From: Chitinophagaceae bacterium
GTDB taxonomy: Bacteria; Bacteroidota; Bacteroidia; Chitinophagales; Chitinophagaceae
Direction of reading: 5' to 3'
DNA: 10,424 nucleotides
Assembly: GCA_025963615.1 (NCBI GenBank)
Contig: JAOQAL010000721.1
Span: 1-10,424, forward strand
Below the pieces are notes generated by a model, which did no database searches, had not been told where the DNA came from, and saw only the letters and a program-made list of their open reading frames with translations. The stretch's first letter is position 1. The number at the start of each line of letters is the position of its first letter. The position numbers and the translations under genes were made by a program. Below are positions 1-6,621 of this stretch, piece by piece.

Positions 1-244
1 AGAGCCTGAATAAAATGCCCAACAATAGCAATGAACACACAAGGGTTATAATGTGGGCAACAATACCGGAACGGTACAATGCTTCATGAGATAAAATATT
101 ATTTGCCGTTGCAGCCGGGTCATTTCCAACTACTAATCGCGACAACACAAAAATTTCAGCATAAATGCCACACACAATTACAACTAAATATAATATCCCA
201 CCTATTCTGGTTAAATTCCGAAGTTGACCGGTTTTGTTCTCCAT
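1..244 (-). CDS. DUF4386 family membrane protein, N-terminal part (cut by window edge)
   Basis: The reading frame starts with ATG at 244 and stays open to base 1 (81 codons), so only the N-terminus is seen. It begins MENKTGQLRNLTRIGGILYL, with one hydrophobic segment at about residues 13-35 and another beginning near residue 62. Between them lies VGNDPAATANNILSHEALYR, which closely matches the DPAATA..L...E.L.R stretch of the complete gene just upstream. That shared block is what I recognise as DUF4386, a family of integral membrane proteins of unknown function. Only 35 nt separate it from the stop codon of the upstream gene on the same strand, so the two are probably co-transcribed. The family call is firm from similarity to its neighbour; no biochemical role can be given. 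Confidence 0.85.
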   Translation of the reverse strand, partial: MENKTGQLRNLTRIGGILYLVVIVCGIYAEIFVLSRLVVGNDPAATANNILSHEALYRSGIVAHIITLVCSLLLLGILFRL

Positions 245-279
245 GATATTTTTTCGTTTATGCTATTTATAGTATCTGC

Positions 280-1002
280 TTACTTATTATTACTGTTGAT
301 AGACCCTGGCTCACGAACACCTTTTACCAGGAACCACAGCAACGCGAGTATATAAGCAAGGGTAGTGTACATTAAAAACGACCGTACCATCAAATAGTCA
401 GCCCGCTGCAGGAGAATAGCGGTGCTGCAATCTGCCACATATCCAATTCCGCCAATGATCAACAGTACCCCAATGATCCGTGGCGCATACCCTGATCGGA
501 AAACCAACATTCCGAAAGGAAGAAAGCACAGTCCAACAAAGAGCTTACCCATTCCAATCCCGGCGCCGTTAGCATGTATACGCAACAGGAAATAGGCGAC
601 CTCCTGCTGCTGTACGACATCGAAGGTGGGGCGTACCTCAGTTTTGAGAATCATAAGGGCTGTGAAGTTGAAGAGCTCAAGAACAAAGACAACCGCGATC
701 TGGGCTATTGCAGAAACCAACATGATCCGCGCCAGGTGCTTATCCACCCGCCTGAAGAGACTGTAGAACAACAGTATCATCAGAACAAAAAACAGGGTAT
801 CCGCGAGGTGACTGAAAATCGAAAGTCTGAACAGGAATTCATTCGAAAGCAGATTACTGGCAGTCGCTGCAGGATCCTGGCGCACAAAGATCTTTGACAG
901 GATATAGGTCTGTCCCCAGAGTGACAGGGGCATACCCAGAAAGAAAAACAATGAGGCGGCTTGCCTGGCAGTTTTACTGTTTGAATTGAGGCTGATCTCC
1001 AT
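280..1002 (-). CDS. DUF4386 family integral membrane protein
   Basis: This 240-residue protein has about six membrane segments (roughly 14-38, 59-83, 90-118, 148-168, 175-198 and 207-227) and short polar ends. The DPAATASNLL block at 43-52, followed by E55 and R59, matches the partial gene downstream. The length and six-helix layout equal those of the third DUF4386 gene at 3193-3915. The family is common in Bacteroidota and has no established function. The gene is the first of a likely two-gene minus-strand operon and is divergent from the histidine kinase gene. Its base composition looks richer in G and C than the third copy by eye (about 53% versus 43% in sampled 60-base stretches). The start at ATG 1002 is chosen because it precedes a short polar N-terminus before helix 1. 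No clear ribosome binding site is visible, as is usual in this phylum. Confidence 0.88.
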   Translation of the reverse strand: MEISLNSNSKTARQAASLFFFLGMPLSLWGQTYILSKIFVRQDPAATASNLLSNEFLFRLSIFSHLADTLFFVLMILLFYSLFRRVDKHLARIMLVSAIAQIAVVFVLELFNFTALMILKTEVRPTFDVVQQQEVAYFLLRIHANGAGIGMGKLFVGLCFLPFGMLVFRSGYAPRIIGVLLIIGGIGYVADCSTAILLQRADYLMVRSFLMYTTLAYILALLWFLVKGVREPGSINSNNK

Positions 1003-1031
1003 GAGTAGCAGGTTTTTTTTATGCGTGTCGT

Positions 1032-1039
1032 TAACTTTG
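1032..1039 (+). promoter_or_regulatory. Candidate -7 promoter element TAACTTTG for the LytS/LytR operon
   Basis: TAACTTTG matches the Bacteroidota housekeeping -7 consensus TAnnTTTG exactly and points toward the histidine kinase gene. No TTG is visible at the usual distance upstream (only a run of T's at 1013-1020), so the -33 half is weak. If used, the leader would be close to 190 nt and would include the 21-bp-period repeat. Confidence 0.3.
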
Positions 1040-1133
1040 GTTATTTGAACAGGCCTGAATGACGGCTTCGTACATTCCCATAGACTGTCTTTCTGAACAA
1101 GAATATGGCTTTCTGATCTGTGAAAAAGCGGTA

Positions 1134-1182
1134 GGCAATGGACTACTGCACGATGTCAACGGACTACGGCGGGACGTCAATG
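1134..1182 (-). repeat. Three degenerate direct repeats with 21-bp period, possible LytTR binding site
   Basis: On the minus strand the motif C[A/G]TTG[A/C]C occurs three times at exactly 21-bp intervals: plus-strand positions 1176-1182 (CATTGAC), 1155-1161 (CGTTGAC) and 1134-1140 (CATTGCC). The two complete 21-bp units agree at about 15 of 21 positions. LytTR-domain regulators are known to bind pairs of 9-bp direct repeats separated by 12-13 bp, with a loose GTT core; TCCGTTGAC fits that loose consensus at 8 of 9 positions and the other two less well. The repeat lies between the DUF4386 pair and the LytTR regulator operon. Its use as a binding site is inference; a chance tandem duplication is the alternative. 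Confidence 0.35.
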
Positions 1183-1237
1183 CAAAGACCGGCAACAACC
1201 AGGGATTATTGATATCTTTCATTTATTAAAAAGGCAT

Positions 1238-2284
1238 ATGGCAGGTCGCTTCAAAAAAGATCGGGTTATTTTATATGTAACCATAACGTTGGGATTCCTG
1301 GTTCACTGGATATATGACGATCTCGATTCAAACGCCGGTGATTTTGGTGTCAGCCTGCTTAATAATTTTTGGCAGGTCATATATGTTGTTGAAATGAACT
1401 TCCTGTACTTCGAGTACGCGTTGCCCTTTGTCACTTCCAGGAAAACCAACAGGGTTATTGTTATCGTGTCAAGTATACTCGTTCACCTGGTCGTATTAGC
1501 GATTGGGCTATACGGCTGGCGCAGCTTTGGCAACATCCTTGGTATCTATCACAATTTTCGGAATTTCCCTGACGCCGGTGCGGCATTCTACAATGCTGTT
1601 CGCTTTACACCGGGGTCATTTCTTGTATTCGCCGTGTGTAAACTTTTTTTCGACTACGCGCAATTAAAGTTCGAAGGACAACAGGTTCAGTTGGAGAAAA
1701 AGCAGGCGGAACTAGTCTTTTTAAAAGCCCAGATCAATCCGCATTTTCTATTCAATACCTTAAACAACATATATTCCCAATCCCAGTATGAACCACAACT
1801 TGTATCCGGATCTATCCTGCAGTTGTCAAAACTGCTTCGTTACATGCTTTATGAAACCAGCAGCGAATTCATTACTGTTGACAAAGAAGTAAAGATCATT
1901 AATGATTATATAGACCTGGAAAAACTACGCTACAACGAAAACGTTACCATTGATGTCAAATATGATATTGAGAAGCCTTCCGAAATGATCCCTCCGCTGT
2001 TGCTGATACCACTGGTAGAAAATGCATTCAAGCATGGTATTTCCGAATCCCGGGGAAAACGCTTTGTCGAGGTTATATTGAGGCTGCAAAATCAGCAATT
2101 GTACTTTAGTGTAAAAAATTCGAGTGACACTTCTCCAGGCAGGCAGGAAATAAAAGAGAATATTGGACTCCCCAATCTGAGGCGACGGCTTAACCTGCTT
2201 TACAAAGAATTTGATTTATTTACTGAACAAAAGGACCCCATATTCACGGCTGTTTTAAAAATCGATCTTTCAAGCCATGTCTAA
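1238..2284 (+). CDS. LytS/YehU-type sensor histidine kinase
   Basis: This 348-residue protein has a four-helix membrane domain (about 9-26, 38-60, 73-93 and 125-140). A short linker (145-163) leads to a His_kinase domain (PF06580 type). The phosphoacceptor box reads AQINPHFLFNTLNNIYS, with His169 the expected phosphorylation site. The ATP-binding region has PLVENAFKHG with Asn262 and a G-box GLPNLRRRLNLLY at 310-322. These are the hallmarks of kinases that pair with LytTR response regulators, and such a gene follows directly with an 8-nt overlap. There is no PAS or other periplasmic sensory domain, so the membrane helices probably sense the signal themselves. The ligand is unknown. ATG 1238 is the first start in frame; the preceding sequence is A-rich without a Shine-Dalgarno. 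Confidence 0.95.
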   Translation: MAGRFKKDRVILYVTITLGFLVHWIYDDLDSNAGDFGVSLLNNFWQVIYVVEMNFLYFEYALPFVTSRKTNRVIVIVSSILVHLVVLAIGLYGWRSFGNILGIYHNFRNFPDAGAAFYNAVRFTPGSFLVFAVCKLFFDYAQLKFEGQQVQLEKKQAELVFLKAQINPHFLFNTLNNIYSQSQYEPQLVSGSILQLSKLLRYMLYETSSEFITVDKEVKIINDYIDLEKLRYNENVTIDVKYDIEKPSEMIPPLLLIPLVENAFKHGISESRGKRFVEVILRLQNQQLYFSVKNSSDTSPGRQEIKENIGLPNLRRRLNLLYKEFDLFTEQKDPIFTAVLKIDLSSHV

Positions 2285-2963
2285 AATAAAATGCATAATT
2301 GTTGAAGATGAACCGCTCGCAAGAAAAATGCTGGAAGATTATATTTCACGTGTTCCCTTTCTTGAATTACAGGGCTCGTTTGAGGATGCGATCTATGCAA
2401 TGGATCATTTTAGAACGCATAGTGCTGACCTGATGTTTTTAGACATTCATCTTCCTCAAATAAAAGGCGTGACTTTTATCAGAACATTATCTAACCCTCC
2501 TGCAGTGATCATTACAACGGCTTATCAGGAGTATGCACTGGAAGGATATGAATTAAACGTGGTCGACTATCTTCTGAAACCTTTCGGGTTCGAACGTTTT
2601 CTGACGGCTGTAAATAAAGTAAAAAATCAAATGCATCCCGAACCTGCAACTATTGACCAGGCGAAAGATTATCTATTTGTCAGCATTCAACTGAAAAAAG
2701 TAAAAATTCTTTTTTCAGAGATCCTGTTTATCGAAAGTCAGAAGGAATATATTAAGATCGTAACAAATGATAATGCTTATCTGACTAAAATGGGTACGCA
2801 TGAAATTGAGCAACTTTTACCCGGTACATTTTTTAAGAGAATTCACCGGTCTTTTATTGTTGCCATCCATAAGATAAGATCATTTAATTCGGAGATGGTT
2901 GAGATAAATGGAATTTCCATTCCTGTGGGAAGAGGTTATAAAGATGTGTTGGAAAAATTGTAG
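2277..2963 (+). CDS. LytTR-family response regulator
   Basis: This 228-residue regulator has an N-terminal receiver domain (about 3-117) and a C-terminal LytTR DNA-binding domain (about 128-227). Receiver residues are all present: acidic pair E10/D11, phosphoacceptor Asp56 in LMFLDIHLP, Thr80/Thr81 ahead of Ala82, and Lys101 in LLKPFGFERF. The LytTR part shows the usual FVSIQLKKVKILFSEILFIE opening, the RIHRSFIVAIHKI segment (188-200) and the closing ISIPVGRGYKDVLEKL. Its ATG lies 8 nt inside the end of the kinase gene, indicating translational coupling and a cognate pair. The likely output is transcription control at direct-repeat sites; the neighbouring DUF4386 genes and the operon itself are natural candidate targets, which is inference from position only. 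Confidence 0.96.
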   Translation: MSKIKCIIVEDEPLARKMLEDYISRVPFLELQGSFEDAIYAMDHFRTHSADLMFLDIHLPQIKGVTFIRTLSNPPAVIITTAYQEYALEGYELNVVDYLLKPFGFERFLTAVNKVKNQMHPEPATIDQAKDYLFVSIQLKKVKILFSEILFIESQKEYIKIVTNDNAYLTKMGTHEIEQLLPGTFFKRIHRSFIVAIHKIRSFNSEMVEINGISIPVGRGYKDVLEKL

Positions 2964-3061
2964 ATCATTTTTGTTTGAATGGTAACGATTTAAAAATTAC
3001 AGGAAACATTCATCGACTTTAATATACAGGCATCATGAAAAAATAAAACGAAAAAGTCGAC

Positions 3062-3221
3062 ATGGAAAAAAATATTGATGGTTGTAGTGGCAGCCTGCCT
3101 GGTTATGGCTGCTTACATTCGGTTTTTTTACCAGCCACGCCAGGTAGATAACGGTTATGCAAGATTAAGCAGGCTATTAACAAAATTTTTATCTATTCCA
3201 GATTTGAATCTGTTTTCATAA
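3062..3221 (+). pseudogene. Small membrane-anchored protein frame, apparently frameshifted in an A7 run
   Basis: From ATG 3078 (or TTG 3075) an open frame encodes a hydrophobic helix MVVVAACLVMAAYIRFF followed by a basic tail, 47 residues to TAA 3219-3221. No ATG precedes the helix in this frame, but ATG 3062 lies just upstream in another frame. Removing one base from the seven-A run at 3066-3072 would join them as MEKILMVVVAACLVMAAYI, a typical signal-anchor N-terminus. As written, ATG 3062 reads only 29 codons. The last 29 bases overlap the 3' end of the DUF4386 gene on the other strand. It may be a decayed gene N-terminus, a slippage-controlled small protein, a sequencing error or chance. 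No family is recognised. Confidence 0.3.
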
Positions 3222-3915
3222 ACTTTAGTTTGCTTCCTCTGATCAACAGCCAAAGCATAAAAATCAGTTCACCATAAAAAGTGTATTGCGCGAAATCAAC
3301 ATTCACGTTGGAAAATAAATAAGGTCTGAGGGTGGTCAGCAAATATCCTAATCCAGTTATGGTCAGAATAATTCCAAAGATTTTTGGAATGTATTCCGAT
3401 TTGAAAACACTGTAACCAAGAAAAATAAGGTGAATGCCAAAAAACAACAACCCGAAATACCAGTGGTTTCTAAAAGCGCGCAGGTATATCATTGCTTCGC
3501 CGTTCACCTGTTCCTTTGTAAAGATTGTCAGATATTCCGGCGTGGTTATTAACCTTAACGCGGTAACTAAGTTATTAAGTGCCACTAAAGCAATTATTGA
3601 ATATACCAGTCTGAAAATAGCGGTCAACAGCGAAAGATTCTCATGCGTGGGCCTCAATAACAGGTAGAGTGACCATGCCAGTACCACATCCAGAAGAAAG
3701 GTAAAGAAGTAGCCAAAAATGGCCGCCGTGAACAATCCCTGGTTTTCGATAATATTTTTCGCGGTTATTGCTGCGTTGTATGGAACAATAAGTTTGGGAA
3801 ATACATACAATTCGGCAAAGGGGGCCAGCAGCACAGAGCCGAGAATAGCGAGACCGGAAATAAGAGCAGCGGTCCTGAGAGTCCTGGGTTTCAAAGTTGT
3901 TGTCATAGGATGCAT
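3193..3915 (-). CDS. DUF4386 family integral membrane protein
   Basis: This 240-residue protein has about six membrane segments (14-34, 61-87, 96-120, 151-170, 177-199, 212-226). The NAAITAKNIIENQGLF segment at 47-62 is the diverged counterpart of the DPAATA block in the two left-hand copies, and the IPKIFGIILTITGLGYL segment at 176-192 corresponds to APRIIGVLLIIGGIGYV in the copy at 280-1002. Function of the family is unknown. The gene is a single unit converging on the LytTR regulator gene. Either M1 (ATG 3915) or M4 (ATG 3906) could be the start; upstream sequence does not decide, so the longer form is given. It is more diverged from the left pair than those are from each other, so it is probably an old paralogue rather than a recent duplicate. 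Confidence 0.88.
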   Translation of the reverse strand: MHPMTTTLKPRTLRTAALISGLAILGSVLLAPFAELYVFPKLIVPYNAAITAKNIIENQGLFTAAIFGYFFTFLLDVVLAWSLYLLLRPTHENLSLLTAIFRLVYSIIALVALNNLVTALRLITTPEYLTIFTKEQVNGEAMIYLRAFRNHWYFGLLFFGIHLIFLGYSVFKSEYIPKIFGIILTITGLGYLLTTLRPYLFSNVNVDFAQYTFYGELIFMLWLLIRGSKLKFMKTDSNLE

Positions 3916-4250
3916 TAATTAGTTGTTAGTAGCGTGGCTGACTTTGTTTGGAATAGTTAATTATTATGACCAACCGGTTTTATGTAATTCCACACATTAT
4001 TATTTTACCGGTAAGCCATTTCCTGAAGTTAATCTTCGATTTGCTTTTTTTTTAACTACGGCAATCGAAAACGGATTATCGTCAACCAACAACGGATTTG
4101 CGTATATAACTTATTGGTTGAATGGGTTACATAGGACACCCTATAAAATAAAATAATATGAAAAGCCATCGTCACAATCAGGAAATATTTTTTCATAGGA
4201 TACGACATCTTAAAAAAATATTTATATCCATCTGCCGGCACGCCACTATA

Positions 4251-4286
4251 AACAAGTTGTGCTATTGCAATTCTGGACAACTTGTT
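4251..4286. promoter_or_regulatory. Operator-like inverted repeat upstream of the serine hydrolase gene
   Basis: AACAAGTTGT (4251-4260) and ACAACTTGTT (4277-4286) are perfect 10-bp inverted arms around a 16-nt spacer. Each arm is itself an ACAA-N-TTGT palindrome, so this can also be read as two half-operators with centres 25 bp apart. It sits just upstream of the candidate promoter of the hydrolase gene, where an activator or repressor would bind. The regulator is not identifiable from the window. Confidence 0.4.
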
Positions 4287-4303
4287 CGATAACGCACAAT
4301 TTA

Positions 4304-4336
4304 TTTGTGTGCCATTTGCGTACCGTATTAATTTTC
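4304..4336 (+). promoter_or_regulatory. Candidate Bacteroidota promoter of the serine hydrolase gene
   Basis: TTTG at 4304-4307 and TAATTTTC at 4329-4336 (7 of 8 to TAnnTTTG) are separated by 21 nt, close to the Bacteroidota -33/-7 spacing. Transcription would begin near 4343 and give a leader of about 45 nt before ATG 4387. Confidence 0.4.
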
Positions 4337-4386
4337 AATCGGTTAACTCTGGCACATTACTTGGAATTAATTGCGAAAAAAATAAA

Positions 4387-6030
4387 ATGAAAAAATGTAA
4401 CCTGGTTCTGGCTTTGACATTTTTAGTGAGTGCAGCTTTCGGACAACAAAATGATGAACACAAACTTACTTCCGAATTTGATAGATTATTGGGAGAGCAA
4501 TTCAGGAGTAACGAAACAGGAGCAGCGGTCCTGGTGGCGCGAAAGGGAAAAGTAATTTATAAAAAAGCGTTTGGCATGGCGAATCTGGAATTAAATATGC
4601 CCATGCAGGAGGAGAGTATTTTTAAAATTGGATCTATCACCAAACAATTTACCGCTATTGCCATTTTGCAACTTATGGAGCAGGGAAAGTTGACTTTGCA
4701 GGATGCTATTACCAGGTTTATTCCTGATTATCCAATGCAGGGAAAAACTATTACGATCGAGCATTTGCTGACGCATACTTCCGGCATTCAGGATTTTACC
4801 AGTATCCCGGATTCGGTAAATAGATTGGCCATGGATTATACACCTAAAGAAATGGTAGACTATTTCAAAAATCAACCCATGCGTTTTGCTCCCGGTACTA
4901 AATGGGAATATAGTAATTCAGGTTATTTTTTGTTGGGTTATATCATCGAAAAAATTACCGGCAATAGCTATGCAAACTACCTGGAACAAAACATCTTCAA
5001 ACCGCTGGGGATGACAAATTCGCAATATGCCAGTGATTCCAGGGTTATTAAGAACAGGGTGGATGGGTATATCAAAAGTAATCAGGGTTTTGAAAATGCT
5101 CCGTATGAAAGCATGACGCACCCTTACGCCGCAGGCGCTATTCAATCAACAGTGGAGGACCTGTTTAAATGGAATCAGGCAGTTCATTCCTACAAGCTGG
5201 TGAAAAAAGAAACGCTGGACAAAGCGTTATCACGGTATAAACTCACCGATGGAAAAGAAACAGCTTACGGCTACGGCTGGCGCTTAGGTTCGGTTTATGA
5301 TATCCCGTCTATTTGGCACGGTGGCCTGGTTAGTGGTTTTATAAGTATGGAAACCTATTTACCCCGGGAAGACGTTTTTGTAACGGTTTTTTCAAATTGT
5401 CAATGCAATTCACCAGAGGTCATTACGTCGCGGTTAGCTGCACTTGCTGCCGGTAAGCCTATTGAGTATAAAGAAATTTCTATGGGGAGCGCGGATTTAC
5501 TTCAATATGCAGGATTGTATGAAAATGAAAGGGGACAGCAGCGAATAATCAGTGTTTCCGATAACAAGCTTTTCATGCAACTGGGAAGAGGTCCCAGGAC
5601 GCAGATAAAACCTTATCAGATTGATAATTTTTTCGTTGACCCTGTTTTAACACTCGGGTTTTCAAGAAACAAGACCAGAGACATAGAAAGTTTTACGACC
5701 CAAAGTTTAAGAGGTAATGATCAATGGACAAGGTCCACTAAACCCATACCCCCGCAAGATGGTATAGAAGTGGCGGAAAATATATTGGAAAAGTATGTTG
5801 GAACTTATCAAATGACTCCTCAATCCGGATTTGCCATCACAAAAGAAAACAAAAAGCTTTTTATCCAACCCTCAGGGCAGGCCAAACTTGAAATGTTTGC
5901 AGAAACAGAAACAAAGTTTTTTTTGAAAGTCAATGATGCTGAATTTGAATTTGTCAAAGATGAATCCGGTAAAGTATGGAAGGCAAATTTATCACAAGGT
6001 GGCCAAAAAAGGGAGGCGAAGAAATTATAG
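4387..6030 (+). CDS. Secreted serine hydrolase, class C beta-lactamase fold
   Basis: This 547-residue protein begins with a signal peptide (MKKCNLVLALTFLVSAAFG, likely cut before Q20), so it acts outside the cytoplasm. The beta-lactamase/transpeptidase-like domain (PF00144 type, about 28-355) has all catalytic signatures: S83-I-T-K86, Y175-S-N177 and H311-G-G313 in place of KTG. The HGG form is common in esterase, D-aminopeptidase and peptidase members, so an antibiotic-resistance role should not be assumed. Two C-terminal modules follow (about 367-445 and 462-540), each with the LLQYAGLYEN / LEKYVGTYQM opening typical of DUF3471-like domains. ATG 4387 is chosen because the signal peptide starts there; an in-frame ATG at 4282 would bury it behind 35 residues and would lie upstream of the candidate promoter. 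The gene appears monocistronic. Confidence 0.93.
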   Translation: MKKCNLVLALTFLVSAAFGQQNDEHKLTSEFDRLLGEQFRSNETGAAVLVARKGKVIYKKAFGMANLELNMPMQEESIFKIGSITKQFTAIAILQLMEQGKLTLQDAITRFIPDYPMQGKTITIEHLLTHTSGIQDFTSIPDSVNRLAMDYTPKEMVDYFKNQPMRFAPGTKWEYSNSGYFLLGYIIEKITGNSYANYLEQNIFKPLGMTNSQYASDSRVIKNRVDGYIKSNQGFENAPYESMTHPYAAGAIQSTVEDLFKWNQAVHSYKLVKKETLDKALSRYKLTDGKETAYGYGWRLGSVYDIPSIWHGGLVSGFISMETYLPREDVFVTVFSNCQCNSPEVITSRLAALAAGKPIEYKEISMGSADLLQYAGLYENERGQQRIISVSDNKLFMQLGRGPRTQIKPYQIDNFFVDPVLTLGFSRNKTRDIESFTTQSLRGNDQWTRSTKPIPPQDGIEVAENILEKYVGTYQMTPQSGFAITKENKKLFIQPSGQAKLEMFAETETKFFLKVNDAEFEFVKDESGKVWKANLSQGGQKREAKKL

Positions 6031-6051
6031 AAAGCTTCGCTAAAAAAAATG

Positions 6052-6115
6052 CAGAATCTTTTATATCCTAACGACGATCATGGCCATCGCAATGATCGTC
6101 GTTAGGATAATTCTG
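6052..6115. terminator. Perfect 18-bp hairpin between convergent genes, likely bidirectional terminator
   Basis: TATCCTAACGACGATCAT (6064-6081) and its exact reverse complement (6092-6109) enclose a 10-nt loop. An outer CAGAAT/ATTCTG pair (6052-6057, 6110-6115) extends the stem past a 6-nt bulge. It lies between the convergent hydrolase and GNAT genes, and its right arm contains the last GNAT codons and stop. No immediate T-run follows on either strand, which is atypical for an intrinsic terminator. A weaker GCGAAG/CTTCGC stem (6016-6040) overlaps the hydrolase stop. Confidence 0.6.
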
Positions 6116-6602
6116 ACTTGAAATCCGGACTTGCCAATACTACCGAGGTTTCTACCTGTCGGCCTGGTATTTTCCAATATTTGTTTAGTAACCGGTTCTT
6201 TTCTTCAAGGGGCACAAGCCGAAACCCATGCTTTTGATAAAAACCGATTGCCCAGTTTGCATCCGCCCATGTTCCAATCAGTATTGGTGTTTCTGATTTC
6301 GAACGCAGGTGTTTCAGCAGCATACTACCAACACCTTTTTCTCGCTCACTAGTCCGTACATATGCATGCCTGATCAGGGTTACTTCTCCTTTGAACTGGA
6401 TTCCCATAACACCTATGATCCTGCCATTTTCTATATACCCCCAGAATTCAACGCCATCGCTTACCTGTGCATTTAATTCCGCTCCGGACATGTATGGGTC
6501 ATGCAACCTGTCAGGCGGAATCACATTGCGGTAGGCCGACGCAGCATCATTAATGATCTCATAGATCTCCGGCAGGTTTTCCGGCCCCAATTGATTTATC
6601 AT
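6102..6602 (-). CDS. GNAT family N-acetyltransferase
   Basis: This 166-residue protein is a single GNAT domain that uses acetyl-CoA to acetylate an unknown amine. Motif A is visible at 77-100 as LIRHAYVRTSEREKGVGSML, with R87-x-x-G90-x-G92 forming the pyrophosphate loop. Motif B is GTWADANWAIGFYQKHGFRLV at 110-130, with the usual A..FY.K.GF signature. ATG 6602 is preferred over ATG 6632, ten codons upstream, because MINQLGPENLPEIYEI is the expected first strand and because the upstream ATG falls within or before the candidate promoter and operator. The gene is divergent from a MarR regulator. The final codons and stop lie inside a strong hairpin. The substrate cannot be told; stand-alone GNATs beside MarR regulators often act on small toxic amines or antibiotics, but that is only an analogy. 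Confidence 0.9.
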   Translation of the reverse strand: MINQLGPENLPEIYEIINDAASAYRNVIPPDRLHDPYMSGAELNAQVSDGVEFWGYIENGRIIGVMGIQFKGEVTLIRHAYVRTSEREKGVGSMLLKHLRSKSETPILIGTWADANWAIGFYQKHGFRLVPLEEKNRLLNKYWKIPGRQVETSVVLASPDFKSELS

Positions 6603-6621
6603 GCAGTAGTTTTTAAGACTA

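Larger units (their letters stand above)
1003..1237. other. Divergent intergenic region between DUF4386 pair and histidine kinase
   Basis: This 235-bp gap separates divergent genes and must hold both promoters. It contains an exact TAACTTTG match (1032-1039, plus strand), a 21-bp-period repeat (1134-1182), and short open frames on both strands. One is a plus-strand 56-codon frame (ATG 1059 to TAA 1227-1229) ending 8 nt before the kinase start. Another is a minus-strand 63-codon frame at 1031-1222. Neither resembles a protein I know and both cover the repeat, so I do not call a gene here. Confidence 0.6.
3916..4386. other. 471-bp AT-rich stretch without a convincing gene
   Basis: The stretch separates the divergent DUF4386 and serine hydrolase genes. 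It contains two ACCGGT hexamers (3973-3978, 4007-4012), an operator-like inverted repeat (4251-4286) and a candidate promoter near 4304-4336. A minus-strand frame from ATG 4196 to 4056 (46 residues) starts MKKYFLIVTMAFHIILF, which resembles a signal peptide, but nothing after it looks like a protein family. I read the region as regulatory sequence plus possibly decayed coding DNA. Confidence 0.5.

Noticed and set aside
574..897. 107-codon plus-strand frame opposite the DUF4386 gene
   Set aside because: It lies wholly inside a well-supported membrane protein gene on the other strand, and its translation has no recognisable domain.
1031..1222. 63-codon minus-strand frame in the divergent gap
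   Set aside because: Composition is dominated by Ser/Pro from the 21-bp repeat, and a competing frame exists on the other strand; no family resemblance.
3973..4012. Two ACCGGT hexamers 34 bp apart
   Set aside because: Six-base palindromes at this spacing have no known meaning and can occur by chance.
3923..4156. 77-codon plus-strand frame in the AT-rich intergenic stretch
   Set aside because: No domain, signal peptide or start context; translation looks random.
4282..4386. N-terminal extension of the serine hydrolase to an upstream ATG
   Set aside because: It would place 35 residues ahead of a clear signal peptide and would start upstream of the candidate promoter.
4387..6030. Calling the serine hydrolase an antibiotic-resistance beta-lactamase
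   Set aside because: The HGG triad variant and C-terminal DUF3471-like modules fit the broad serine hydrolase/peptidase group; sequence alone does not support beta-lactam hydrolysis.
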